Assembly: GCA_030531505.1 (NCBI GenBank)
Contig: JAUNNH010000005.1
Location: 62,001-126,000, forward strand
Direction of reading: 5' to 3'
DNA length: 64,000 nt
Source: Eubacteriales bacterium
GTDB taxonomy: Bacteria; Bacillota; Clostridia; Oscillospirales; Oscillospiraceae
The notes beneath the pieces are model-generated. The model ran no database searches. It was not told the origin of the DNA and saw only the letters and a program-made list of their open reading frames with translations. Within the stretch, counting starts at the first letter, position 1, and each line of letters starts with the position of its first letter. Both the position numbers and the translations under genes were made by a program. Positions 52,074-60,396 of this stretch are shown here, one piece after another.

Positions 52074-53048
52074 TCAGAGCACGCCCTTGATGCCCTTGAC
52101 CAGATCCTCGGGATACACGCGGTACATCTTCTCGAGCGTAGGCGCAAAGGGAATCGGGGTGAAGGGGGCGCCGTAGCGCAGGATCGGAGCATCGAGATAC
52201 TCAAGCGCTTCCTCAGCCACGACCGCCGCAACCTCGGCCAGCGCGCCGCCTTGCTTGACGCATTCGGACACCAGGCAGAGCCGGTGGGTCTTTTTCACCG
52301 AATTCAGCACGGTCTCCTTGTCCCAGGGGGAGAGGGTGATGAGGTCGATGACCTCGGCCTCGATGCCGTCCTTCGCCAGCTGGTCCGCTGCGGCGCGGGC
52401 GTTCTTCATGCCGATGGAGTAGGAGACGATGGTGACGTCCTTGCCTTCGCGCTCGACACGGGCCTTGCCGATCTGATAGGGGACCTCGTCCTCCTTCTCG
52501 GGGACCTCGCCGCTCTCCTTGTAGAGCACTTTATTCTCAAAGTACAGGACCGGGTCGTCGCTCTCGATGGCGGCTTTCAGGACCATCTTGGCGTCATAGG
52601 GGTTGGAGGGGGCCACGACCTTGATGCCGGGGATGTGGATGAACCAACTTTCCACGCTCTGGGAATGCTGCGCGGCGCCACCGCCGGCCAGACCGTCGGG
52701 AGCGCGCAGGACCAGAGGGATTTTCGCCTGGCCGCCGAACATATAGCGGACCTTGGCCATCTGGTTGAACACCTCGTCCATCGCGACGCCGATGAAATCG
52801 GCAAAGTGCATATCGACCACGGGACGTGCACCGGCCAGCGCCGCGCCGACGCCGCCGCCGACAATGAAGGTCTCGGAGATGGGCGTATCGATCACGCGGC
52901 CGGGGAACTGATCGGGCAGGCCCTTGAACTGGCCGAAAATGCCGCCCTGGCGGGCAATGTCCTCACCCATGACGAAGCATTCCGGGTACTTTTCCATTTC
53001 CTCGGCCATGGCCTCGCGGGTCGCTTCAGAGAATGTAATTTTACGCAT
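52074..53048 (-). CDS. 2-oxoacid/acetoin dehydrogenase E1 beta subunit
   Basis: A 324-residue transketolase-type beta subunit: FSEATREAMAEEMEKYPECFVMGEDIARQGG, PGRVIDTPISETFIVGGGVGAALAGARPVVDM, GGGAAQHSQSVESWFIHIPGIKVVAPSNPYDAK. Catalytic HSQS is intact. It pairs with the alpha subunit encoded 15 bases upstream. The overall pattern is closest to acetoin and pyruvate dehydrogenase E1 beta of Firmicutes. Confidence 0.94.
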   Translation of the reverse strand: MRKITFSEATREAMAEEMEKYPECFVMGEDIARQGGIFGQFKGLPDQFPGRVIDTPISETFIVGGGVGAALAGARPVVDMHFADFIGVAMDEVFNQMAKVRYMFGGQAKIPLVLRAPDGLAGGGAAQHSQSVESWFIHIPGIKVVAPSNPYDAKMVLKAAIESDDPVLYFENKVLYKESGEVPEKEDEVPYQIGKARVEREGKDVTIVSYSIGMKNARAAADQLAKDGIEAEVIDLITLSPWDKETVLNSVKKTHRLCLVSECVKQGGALAEVAAVVAEEALEYLDAPILRYGAPFTPIPFAPTLEKMYRVYPEDLVKGIKGVL

Positions 53049-53063
53049 GATGCCGCACCTCCC

Positions 53064-54038
53064 TTATTCTGCGTAGACATCCGTGAGGAATTCGGAAGGA
53101 TCCGGATACTCACAGCTCACAGCGTATTCCTTGGCCTTGGCGATCTTCTCGCGTGCGGCGGTCAGGATACCGTCCAGCTCTTCCTGGCTGAACTCGATGC
53201 CCTCCGGGCACTGGGTCTTGAAGAGCTTGAGAGGATCGGTCCGATGGAAGATCTCCATGGTCTCCTCTTTTTTGCGATAGTGCTCGGGGTCGCCGACAAA
53301 GTGACCCTCAATGCGGTAGGTCTTAGCCTCAATGAAGGTGGGGCCTTCCCCGCGCCGGGCTCTCGCCACAGCCTCGACAGCAGCCTGATAGACCTCAAAG
53401 ACGTTCTGGCCGTCGACGATCACGCCGGGCATGTTGTAGCCCTTCGCGCGGTCGGAGATATCCTCCACGGCGGTGGTGGTGCGATAGGGAGTGGTGGAAG
53501 CCCAGCAGTTCATCTCGTTGACGAAGATGACCGGGAGTTTCCAGGCGGCAGCCACGTTCGCAGCCTCGTGGAAGGTGCCGCGGTTGGAGGCGCCGTCGCC
53601 GAAGAACACGACGGAGACGGTATCGTTCTTCAGGATCATCTTGTTGGCGAGAGCCGCGCCGGTGGCCAGGTTATAGCCGCCGCCCACAACGCCATTGGCG
53701 CCGAGCATGCCGACGGAGAAGTCCGCGATGTGCATACTGCCTCCCTTGCCGTGGCACAGGCCGTCCTTCTTGCCGAAGATCTCGGCCATCATTTTGTTTA
53801 CATCCGCGCCTTTCGCCACGCAATGGCCATGGCCGCGGTGCGTGCTCTCGATCAGGTCGGTATCGCGCAGGGCGGCGCAGATGCCGGTGCCGATGGCCTC
53901 TTCACCGATATACAGATGCACAAATCCGGGGATCTCGCCGTTGAGGAAGTCCCGCTTCACGGATTCCTCAAAGCACCGGATGGTGCACATGGTCTCATAG
54001 AACTTTTTTGCTTGCTCTCTGGTCACAGGTTCAGGCAA
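53064..54038 (-). CDS. 2-oxoacid/acetoin dehydrogenase E1 alpha subunit
   Basis: A 324-residue thiamine-diphosphate enzyme subunit: RGHGHCVAKGADVNKMMAEIFG, CHGKGGSMHIAD, LGANGVVGGG and the TPP/Mg motif GDGASNRGTFHEAANVAA...LPVIFVNEMN. The AcoA-like GHCVAKGAD and MHIADFSVGMLGANGVVGGG blocks favour acetoin-type E1. The frame opens at a GTG (54047), but only one base separates that from AGAAAGG; the TTG at 54038 has normal spacing, so I use it. It decarboxylates the 2-oxo substrate (or cleaves acetoin) and acylates the E2 lipoyl group. Confidence 0.92.
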   Translation of the reverse strand: MPEPVTREQAKKFYETMCTIRCFEESVKRDFLNGEIPGFVHLYIGEEAIGTGICAALRDTDLIESTHRGHGHCVAKGADVNKMMAEIFGKKDGLCHGKGGSMHIADFSVGMLGANGVVGGGYNLATGAALANKMILKNDTVSVVFFGDGASNRGTFHEAANVAAAWKLPVIFVNEMNCWASTTPYRTTTAVEDISDRAKGYNMPGVIVDGQNVFEVYQAAVEAVARARRGEGPTFIEAKTYRIEGHFVGDPEHYRKKEETMEIFHRTDPLKLFKTQCPEGIEFSQEELDGILTAAREKIAKAKEYAVSCEYPDPSEFLTDVYAE

Positions 54039-54070
54039 TGTTCTCACACCTTTCTGAAATAGTAGAAGTA

Positions 54071-54547
54071 TTATAACTGCTGCGGATGCAGAAGATAGAC
54101 GTCCATGTCTCCGTCATACTCCCGCAGCATGGAAACGCCCTCGATCTCCCCGAGAACGATATCCGCCGTCATCAAGACCCTGGTGCCCTCCACCAGGTGG
54201 CCGCCATAGGCTTTGCCGGTTTTGTCGCTCATGCTGATATGCACATGCAGGTTGATGTTGCCATCGACGTCACTGCAAATGACGCCTCCAGCGCCGGTCA
54301 GTTCAATGGTATCATCCAACGCCAGCACGCGGCCATAGCCATAGCCGCATTTTTTCTCCGGAAGCGCCTCCACATCGCAGAAGCGCACACAGGCGAGACT
54401 GCCGATCGCGCTAATCACCACGCCGTTGTGGATCCCATAACGCTCACAGGCCGCATGCATCCCACCCAGAAGATCCGCGCCGGGGGCCAGCCGGATCACG
54501 ACGACCCGCCCGAGCCGCCCCTCCGCTGCGCTGATTTGCTCACTCAT
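54071..54547 (-). CDS. PPC/PD1-like (DUF296) domain protein
   Basis: A 158-residue protein with the PPC fold signature: RLAPGADLLGGMHAACERYGIHNGVVISAIGSL, NLHVHISMSDKTGKAYGGHLVEGTRVLMTADIVL. Conserved histidines (LHVH and GGHL) form the metal site known in bacterial stand-alone PPC proteins. Function of these is poorly known; plant homologues bind DNA with an AT-hook, absent here. It lies between dctP and the E1 alpha gene in one operon, so a metabolic or regulatory role in handling the transported acid is likely. Confidence 0.85.
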   Translation of the reverse strand: MSEQISAAEGRLGRVVVIRLAPGADLLGGMHAACERYGIHNGVVISAIGSLACVRFCDVEALPEKKCGYGYGRVLALDDTIELTGAGGVICSDVDGNINLHVHISMSDKTGKAYGGHLVEGTRVLMTADIVLGEIEGVSMLREYDGDMDVYLLHPQQL

Positions 54548-54615
54548 AGCAATACTCCATACCGATTTTGATGTCGTCCATATGGTACTCTGGTCCTACC
54601 AAAAGGCCTTGGGAA

Positions 54616-54644
54616 TATGCCCTGCGGGGAATTCCCGCAGGGCA
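54616..54644 (-). terminator. Hairpin after the third dctP
   Basis: ATGCCCTGCGGG (54616-54627) pairs perfectly with CCCGCAGGGCAT (54633-54644), 5-base loop, 20 bases after the dctP stop and before the PPC gene. T residues after it are few, so probable attenuation or 3' end protection. Confidence 0.55.
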
Positions 54645-54663
54645 TAGACATGCGAAGAAAGGA

Positions 54664-55698
54664 TTAGTCAGCAGTGAAGATGGAGACCATCTGCTCAACC
54701 TCAGCCTGATCGAAGCCAAGGCCAACGCAGGTCTGGACGAACTTCGCAGGCACGCCGGCAGCGGCATCCTTGAAGTCCTGAACGGCCTCGTCGGACAGAT
54801 AGGAAACGGTCATGCCGCCCTCTTCCCACTTGGCCAGAACTTCCTGGTCGCCCTCACGCTCGAGCTGACGCTGATTGTTGGCGGCAAAAGCACCGGCCTC
54901 ATCGATCAGAGCCTGCATCTCGGGGCTGAAGGAATCATACAGATCCTGGTTCATGGTGAAGAAGATGCAGTCATACACGCCGGTCCAGTAGGTGACATAG
55001 TCCTGAACGTCGGAGATGGAGCTGGCATCGGCGGTGGGCAGGGGGTTCTCCTGCGCCTCATAGGTGCCGGTCTGCAGGCCGGTATACACTTCGCTCCAGT
55101 TGGCGGTGGTGTAGTTGGTGCCCCAAGCCTCATACTCGTCTTTCAGGACCTGGGCGCCGGCAACGCGGATGACAAGGCCGCTCATATCGGCAAGAGACTC
55201 GATGGGACGCTGGTTGTTGGTGATGTGACGGAAGCCGTTCTCGGCAATGCCCATCAGGTGCAGGCCCATGCCCTCAACGATGGGAGCCAGCGCGTCGTAG
55301 CCGGCGCCGTCGAGAACCTCGTCAACCTCTTCGGTGCTGTCGAAGATGAAGGGCAGGGAGACGACATTCAGTCTCTGGTCGAAGTTGGAATAGATCAGGT
55401 TGGAGTGGGCGGACAGATCGATCGAGCCATCGCAGACAGCCTGGATGCCCTCGGTCTGGCTGCCGTTGGTCAGCTGGTCCATCGCATAGATTTCAACGGC
55501 AAAGTTGCCGGTGGTGCGCTCGTTGACATAGTCAGCGAAAACATTCGCCATCTGGGCCCAGCAGGTCGTCTCGGCCGCGGAGCAGCAGAAGGTCAGGGTC
55601 ACGTCATCACACTCGACGAGATCGCCGTCGGCATAGCTGACAGCCGACAGAGCGAAGATCATGCACAGAGCAAGAAGCATTGCGAGTAACTTTTTCAT
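54664..55698 (-). CDS. dctP: TRAP transporter substrate-binding protein (DctP), third system
   Basis: A 344-residue secreted protein: signal peptide MKKLLAMLLALCMIFALSAV ending SYADGD (signal peptidase I type, no lipobox). DctP blocks: ADMSGLVIRVAGAQVLKDEYEAWG with the substrate arginine, WSEVYTGLQTGTYEAQENPL. Here the gene follows the permeases (order Q-M-P). The following genes encode a PPC protein and a 2-oxoacid dehydrogenase complex, so a 2-oxo acid, hydroxy acid or acetoin-related compound is a plausible ligand. Confidence 0.95.
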   Translation of the reverse strand: MKKLLAMLLALCMIFALSAVSYADGDLVECDDVTLTFCCSAAETTCWAQMANVFADYVNERTTGNFAVEIYAMDQLTNGSQTEGIQAVCDGSIDLSAHSNLIYSNFDQRLNVVSLPFIFDSTEEVDEVLDGAGYDALAPIVEGMGLHLMGIAENGFRHITNNQRPIESLADMSGLVIRVAGAQVLKDEYEAWGTNYTTANWSEVYTGLQTGTYEAQENPLPTADASSISDVQDYVTYWTGVYDCIFFTMNQDLYDSFSPEMQALIDEAGAFAANNQRQLEREGDQEVLAKWEEGGMTVSYLSDEAVQDFKDAAAGVPAKFVQTCVGLGFDQAEVEQMVSIFTAD

Positions 55699-55756
55699 GG
55701 TGTACCTCCTAAAAAATATATTCTATGGAACGCTTCCGCGTTGGATAGACAGGATT

Positions 55757-57061
55757 TCAGTGCCCCAGGATAAACAGGCTGAACCAGGGAACGTAGGTGA
55801 TCAGAAGCAGTGCGACGACGCAGGAAATGATCATGGGCCAGACCGCGGCAGACATGGAGGAGATCGTAACCTTGGTCTTGTCCCGCAGCCCCTTCATCTT
55901 GTCGCAGACGCCGATCGCCACGAAGAGGTTCACGCCCACGGGCGGGGTGACCTGGCCGATGGCGAGGTTCACGGTCGCAATGATGCCGAAGTGGATCGGG
56001 TTGATGCCGAGCTTGGTAGCCACTGGGTACATGATGGGGATAAAGATGTACATGGCGGAGTTGGCGTCCACAAAGCAGCCGGCGATCAGGAAAATGATAT
56101 TGACCGTGAGCAGAAAGATGTACTTGTTGCCCGCCACGTTCAGCAGCAGGGCCTGCGCGGCACGGGAGATGCCGTGCTTGGTGCAGACGAAGGAGAACAG
56201 AGTCGCCGCACCGATGATGAGCATGATGCCGCCGGTGGTCTTGCCCGACTCAACAAGGATCTTGATGAGCTGTTTCCATTTGACCTCGCGGTAGATGAAG
56301 ATACCGACGATCAACGCATAGACCACGGAGACAGCCGCCGCTTCGGTCGGGGTGAAGATGCCGCCGTAAATACCGCCAAGGATGATGACCGGGACCATCA
56401 GCCCCCAGAACGCGGAGCCGAAGGCTTTCGCCCGTGCTCCCCAGCTCGCGCGCTCACGCGAGGCCACGATGCCCTTTCTGCGCACCTCGATGATAACGAT
56501 CACAATCAGAGCCAGGCCCATCATGATGCCGGGCACGATACCGGACATGAACATCTCACCGACGGAGACGCCGGTGATGGAGGCGTAGACGACGAAGGCG
56601 ATGGAGGGCGGAATCACGATGGCGATCGAGGAGGCCGAGGCCATCAGCGAGGAGGCAAAGGGAGCCGAGAAGCCGCCCTGGTTGATCATGGCGGGGATCA
56701 GGATGATGCCCAGTGCCGCAACCGTGGCCGGGCCGGAGCCTGAGATCGCGCCAAAGAACATGGCCACCACGACGCAGACAATAGCGATGCCGCCCTTCTG
56801 GTGACCGATGCAGTCGTCAATAAAGGCAACCAGGCGCTTGGAAATGCCGGACTCGGCCATGACATTGCCGGAGAGCACAAAGAAAGGAATCGCCAGGAGC
56901 AGGAATTTCGCCATACCGGAGAAGAGGTTCGTCGGGATAACGGACATTTTGTCCCCGGCATAGAGCATGGCCAGAATGGAGGACATGCCCAAGCTCACCG
57001 CAATGGGGGTATTGAGAAGCAGGAAAACAAAGAAGGTGCCGAACAGAATGAGATTGATCAT
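55757..57061 (-). CDS. dctM: TRAP transporter large permease (DctM), third system
   Basis: A 434-residue membrane protein with DctM motifs: GAISGSGPATVAALGIILIPAM, SSIAIVIPPSIAFVVYASITG, LGGIYGGIFTPTEAAAVSVVYAL and IGQVTPPVGVNLFVA. The ATG overlaps the dctQ stop by 4 bases (ATGA), so the permease subunits are made together. It carries the substrate supplied by the DctP encoded next. Confidence 0.95.
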   Translation of the reverse strand: MINLILFGTFFVFLLLNTPIAVSLGMSSILAMLYAGDKMSVIPTNLFSGMAKFLLLAIPFFVLSGNVMAESGISKRLVAFIDDCIGHQKGGIAIVCVVVAMFFGAISGSGPATVAALGIILIPAMINQGGFSAPFASSLMASASSIAIVIPPSIAFVVYASITGVSVGEMFMSGIVPGIMMGLALIVIVIIEVRRKGIVASRERASWGARAKAFGSAFWGLMVPVIILGGIYGGIFTPTEAAAVSVVYALIVGIFIYREVKWKQLIKILVESGKTTGGIMLIIGAATLFSFVCTKHGISRAAQALLLNVAGNKYIFLLTVNIIFLIAGCFVDANSAMYIFIPIMYPVATKLGINPIHFGIIATVNLAIGQVTPPVGVNLFVAIGVCDKMKGLRDKTKVTISSMSAAVWPMIISCVVALLLITYVPWFSLFILGH

Positions 57062-57582
57062 ACCTGCTCACTCTCCTTTCCCGCCCGGGCCACAGGGGTC
57101 TCTTCCTTCATGGCGTAGATTTTCATCAGATATTCGACCGTGTGCAGCAGCAGCAGGATCGAGCCGATCGGCAGGAAAATCATAAAGACCCATTCCGGCC
57201 AGAGCAGGATCGAGGTGCGCTTGTTGGTAGCCATCTGGCTTGCGACCTTGTCAAAGCCCGTCTTGATGACAATGACGTAAAAGGCGATGTTGACGGCGTT
57301 GGAGAGGGTCGCAATGACTTTTTTCGCCTTCAGCGACACCATGTCATAAATCAGCGAAAGGCTGATCAGCCCACCTTCCCTTGCGGAAAGCGCACAGCCG
57401 CACATGATCATGATAATGAATACGTTGATGACGATTTCCTCTGACCACGTGAATTTATACCAGGCTGTTTTACGCCCGACAACGGCAAAGAACGTAATGA
57501 ACGTCGTGCCGAGGCCTGTGACAATCAGGATAAACTTTTCAAGCGCGGCAAGCATATCCATGATCTTGGTATATAGCTTCAT
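57058..57582 (-). CDS. dctQ: TRAP transporter small permease (DctQ), third system
   Basis: A 174-residue protein with four membrane segments and DctQ-type features (KTAWYKFTWSEEIVINVFIIMIMCGCALSAREGG). First gene of the operon that ends with E3 at 49001. A palindrome ATTCACAA-N5-TTGTGAAT about 145 bases upstream may be its operator. Confidence 0.92.
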   Translation of the reverse strand: MKLYTKIMDMLAALEKFILIVTGLGTTFITFFAVVGRKTAWYKFTWSEEIVINVFIIMIMCGCALSAREGGLISLSLIYDMVSLKAKKVIATLSNAVNIAFYVIVIKTGFDKVASQMATNKRTSILLWPEWVFMIFLPIGSILLLLHTVEYLMKIYAMKEETPVARAGKESEQV

Positions 57583-57726
57583 TTCATCAGTCCTTCCGTA
57601 CCAGGTCCGTACAGCAAACGGAACGCTTGGTTTTTGGTCCTACCACGATTTTACATCTTTCTTCTCCGCGCTTCAAGAAAATCCTCACGAGCGGCTGACG
57701 AAAAAAGCTTCGGATTTTTGTACACT

Positions 57727-57746
57727 ATTCACAACAAGTTTGTGAA
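57727..57746. promoter_or_regulatory. Palindromic candidate operator
   Basis: ATTCACAA (57727-57734) and TTGTGAAT (57740-57746 plus preceding T) form an 8-base dyad with a 5-base spacer in the divergent region between the TRAP/dehydrogenase operon and the SdpI-like gene. No regulator gene is adjacent; the FCD regulator at 59649 is the nearest. Confidence 0.45.
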
Positions 57747-57803
57747 TCCGATGACAATTGCTGCGTTTTTTGGTAAAAATGAACACAGAACGCCCCGTCA
57801 CCC

Positions 57804-57832
57804 TTTACAAGGCGACGGACGGAAGGTATAAT
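57804..57832 (+). promoter_or_regulatory. Consensus promoter abutting the SdpI-like start codon
   Basis: -35 TTTACA (57804-57809), exactly 17 bases, -10 TATAAT (57827-57832). The expected transcription start, about 7 bases further, coincides with the ATG at 57840, so the mRNA should have no leader. Confidence 0.75.
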
Positions 57833-57839
57833 CCGAGGC

Positions 57840-58553
57840 ATGGAAGAGAAAAAGAAAAAAACTATATATGGGCTGAGCCGCGAACAGGAGGCCAGCCGCC
57901 TTTTTGGCCGGCATGTGAGCACACCGAAAGCACTGTGCGTCGGTCTTGCTTCCCTGCTCTGCTGCCTGTTGCCGATGTTGCTGGGGCTTCGGCTCTGGGA
58001 AAAAATCCCCGCACTTGTGCAGACCGGGCTGATCGGCCCCGATGGGGCGGACGATTCTATGCCCCGTGCGGTGCTGGTTTTTGGCGTACCGGGGCTCTTC
58101 ACGGTGCTGGACCTGATCTCCAATGCTCAGCTCTGGCTCCACCAGAAGCTGGAAAAACTCCCGCCCACGCCGGTTCGGGTGGCCGGGCGCTGGGGGATCG
58201 CGGTGCTTGGGACGCTGCTGTGTCCCTTCTGGCTGTTGCGGGCTTCCGGCACCCCGGTGACGGCGCTTTTCTATCTGCCCTGTCTGCTGGCCCTGTTGCT
58301 GATGCTGCTCGGCACCCACTTCTTTGATTGCCCGCGGGGAGCAAGGCTCGCCTTCCGTCTCAAGCGCATCGCCTACAGAGAAGAGGCCTGGAGGAAAACG
58401 CACCGTGTTGCCGGCGTCAGTTGGATGCTGGCGGGGCTGCTGCTGCTTGCGCTTCAGTATGGGCTCGGGAGGATCCCGCCACTCTCCGCGCTCCCGCTGC
58501 TGCTCTTGCTGCTCACGCCGCTTGCGGCATCGGTCCTCTTTTTGAAAGAATGA
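57840..58553 (+). CDS. SdpI/DUF1648-like integral membrane protein
   Basis: A 237-residue protein with about six membrane segments. The N-terminal part (LRLWEKIPALVQTGLIGPDG) resembles DUF1648, and EEAWRKTHRVAGVSWMLAGLLLLAL resembles the SdpI signature E-x-W-RKTHR...AG. SdpI is the immunity/signalling protein against the SDP toxin in Bacillus, but many homologues have no known toxin. No toxin gene is adjacent. The promoter lies so close that the mRNA appears leaderless. A bidirectional terminator follows. Confidence 0.75.
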   Translation: MEEKKKKTIYGLSREQEASRLFGRHVSTPKALCVGLASLLCCLLPMLLGLRLWEKIPALVQTGLIGPDGADDSMPRAVLVFGVPGLFTVLDLISNAQLWLHQKLEKLPPTPVRVAGRWGIAVLGTLLCPFWLLRASGTPVTALFYLPCLLALLLMLLGTHFFDCPRGARLAFRLKRIAYREEAWRKTHRVAGVSWMLAGLLLLALQYGLGRIPPLSALPLLLLLLTPLAASVLFLKE

Positions 58554-58556
58554 TTC

Positions 58557-58592
58557 AACGACCCCGGCCTTTCTGAAAAGGCCGAGGTCGTT
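58557..58592. terminator. Bidirectional terminator between convergent genes
   Basis: AACGACCCCGGCCTTT (58557-58572) pairs with AAAGGCCGAGGTCGTT (58577-58592) at 15 of 16 positions, 4-base loop, with A/T-rich flanks on both sides. It serves the SdpI-like gene and the convergent alcohol dehydrogenase gene. Confidence 0.8.
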
Positions 58593-58605
58593 TAAGCTGT
58601 CTTGT

Positions 58606-59652
58606 TCAGGGATACAGGAACATCTTGCCTGGCGCGCCGCTGCGCATTTTGGCAAAGCCCTGTTCAAAATCCTCGAGGGCGAACTGTCCGCCGATCACCC
58701 TCTTCATGTCATAGATCGGGTTCTTCATAACCGTGGTGAAATCGTCCCAAGTCTCCCAGATTCTTCGCCCGCAGATGCCGGAGAGTCGGATCTGCCGGTA
58801 AAACAGATCCTCAGTCATGTCCATCGTGACTGGCTCACCGGGCAGGCCGACCGAGACGAGCCGCCCCATGGCCATCACACTCTTGAGCGAGGCATTGAGC
58901 GCGGCGGGACTTCCCGTCACGTCGATCGCAGCCTCGACGCCGAGGCCATCCGTGAGCCGCAGCACGGTCTCAACAAGGTTTTCCTTCGCGCTGTTAACCG
59001 TGAAGTCCGCTCCCATGACCTTCGCCGCGGCGAGCTTTTCCTCATAGAGATCACAGGCGATGATCGTCTTCGCGCCAAAAACGCGGCAGGCGGCCACCAC
59101 CGTGAGTCCGATCGCTCCGCAGCCGGCGACCAGCACGGTCTTGCCTGTCACCTCAGCTTCTTCGACGCCGTGCACACCTGAACCCATCGGCTCAAAGATG
59201 CAGCCCTGCTCATCGCTGAGCGCGTCCTCCAGGACATAGGTCGCATCCGCTCGGATCTTGGCGTATTCGGCAAAAGCGCCGTCGAGCTGGATGCCAAAGA
59301 GCGTCATATTCTGGCAGACATGCCGCCGTCCGGCGAGACAGTGCGGGCAGGTCCCGTCCCAGATATGCGTTTCGCAAGAGACCCGCTGCCCGACAAAACG
59401 GTCTGTCACGTTCTTTCCGACGGAAACGATCTCGCCGGTGGTCTCGTGTCCGACGATGCGCGGGAAGCTTTTGATCCGCCGTCTGGCCCAGTCGCCCCAG
59501 TCGTAAATGCCTAGGTCGGTGCCGCAAATCGAGGCACAGCGGATCTTCATCAGCACTTCGTCGTCGCCGATTTCAGGGATGGGCAGGTCCGTCCTGAATT
59601 CCAGTCCCGGTCCCGCAGCTGCCTTGACGATGCCGCGCATGGTGCCGCTCAC
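58606..59652 (-). CDS. Zinc-dependent alcohol dehydrogenase, L-threonine 3-dehydrogenase-like
   Basis: A 348-residue medium-chain dehydrogenase. Catalytic zinc ligands C43 (SICGTD), H69-E70 (GHE); cofactor loop AGCGAIGLTVVAA; and a C-terminal half strongly resembling Tdh (ICGRRIWETWDDFTTVM, QGFAKMRSGAPGKM). The structural zinc lobe reads HIWDGTCPHCLAGRRHVC: three cysteines (C102, C105, C113), with Asp99 where the first cysteine usually is. The GTG start at 59652 overlaps the regulator stop (GTGA) and has AGGAGGG 8 bases before it. Substrate probably threonine or a polyol/sugar acid. Confidence 0.9.
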   Translation of the reverse strand: MSGTMRGIVKAAAGPGLEFRTDLPIPEIGDDEVLMKIRCASICGTDLGIYDWGDWARRRIKSFPRIVGHETTGEIVSVGKNVTDRFVGQRVSCETHIWDGTCPHCLAGRRHVCQNMTLFGIQLDGAFAEYAKIRADATYVLEDALSDEQGCIFEPMGSGVHGVEEAEVTGKTVLVAGCGAIGLTVVAACRVFGAKTIIACDLYEEKLAAAKVMGADFTVNSAKENLVETVLRLTDGLGVEAAIDVTGSPAALNASLKSVMAMGRLVSVGLPGEPVTMDMTEDLFYRQIRLSGICGRRIWETWDDFTTVMKNPIYDMKRVIGGQFALEDFEQGFAKMRSGAPGKMFLYP

Positions 59653-60356
59653 GCTTCTTTCCCTCCTCTGGCTTCCTGATCGTCATAGTTCTCAATGAGC
59701 TTCAGGTGCCGCCCCATCTCATAGACCGCGAGCTCCTCATCCCGCGCTTTCACTGCCTCGTAGATACGCCGGTGCGCCTCCGCGGTCTTGCCGTGGTAGT
59801 CCTCGCGCTCAAAGAAACGCATACGCAGTTCGAGGATCAAACTGTTGACGAAGTCGAGCATGGCGGCAAAAATTGTATTGTGGCTGGCGTAGGCGAGATT
59901 GACATGGAACTCCACATCGGCGAGATAATCCGTGGCGTCCTTTTCCAGCCGCTCAACCGAGACACGCAGACGCTCCAGATCCTCCTCGGTCGCGCGCCTG
60001 CAGGCGAGACGGGCAATCTCTCTCTCGTTGGTGCGGCGAAATTCCATGAAATCCTCAAAGGTGTCCGCTGAGTAGGACAGTTCAAGCAGAGAGCGCGCTT
60101 TGCGGAAATAGTCTGCATTCTTGACCAGCACCTTGCGGTTCCCGCGGTTTTCCACAAGGCCCATAAAGTTTAGGATCGAAAGGCATTCTCGCAGAGAATT
60201 GCGGGAGATCCCGAGCGCCTCAGCCAGGTCCCGTTCAGGCGGCAATTCCCGGCCGACTTGGATCCGGCCCGACTCAATGGCTTTGAGCAAGCTGTCAAGA
60301 ACAAGCTCCGGGACGGTCGGAGAGGAGATCTGGATTTTCTCAAAGTTCATGTCCAT
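59649..60356 (-). CDS. FCD-type GntR transcriptional regulator, second
   Basis: A 235-residue regulator: GntR winged helix (IQVGRELPPERDLAEALGISRNSLRECLSIL) and an FCD effector domain with metal-type histidines (VEFHVNLAYASHN, EAHRRIYEAVKARDEELA). The start ATG at 60356 (MDMNFEKIQI) lies 10 bases after AAGGGGA; a longer frame upstream lacks coding character. It is co-transcribed, overlapping 4 bases, with the dehydrogenase it presumably controls. Confidence 0.92.
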   Translation of the reverse strand: MDMNFEKIQISSPTVPELVLDSLLKAIESGRIQVGRELPPERDLAEALGISRNSLRECLSILNFMGLVENRGNRKVLVKNADYFRKARSLLELSYSADTFEDFMEFRRTNEREIARLACRRATEEDLERLRVSVERLEKDATDYLADVEFHVNLAYASHNTIFAAMLDFVNSLILELRMRFFEREDYHGKTAEAHRRIYEAVKARDEELAVYEMGRHLKLIENYDDQEARGGKEA

Positions 60357-60396
60357 GCGATCACGGTCCCCTTTAATAAATAATAGATAGGATATT

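Noticed and set aside
57840..58553. Toxin-immunity pair with SdpI-like protein
   Set aside because: No small secreted toxin or sdpAB-like gene is adjacent; family similarity alone does not show immunity function.
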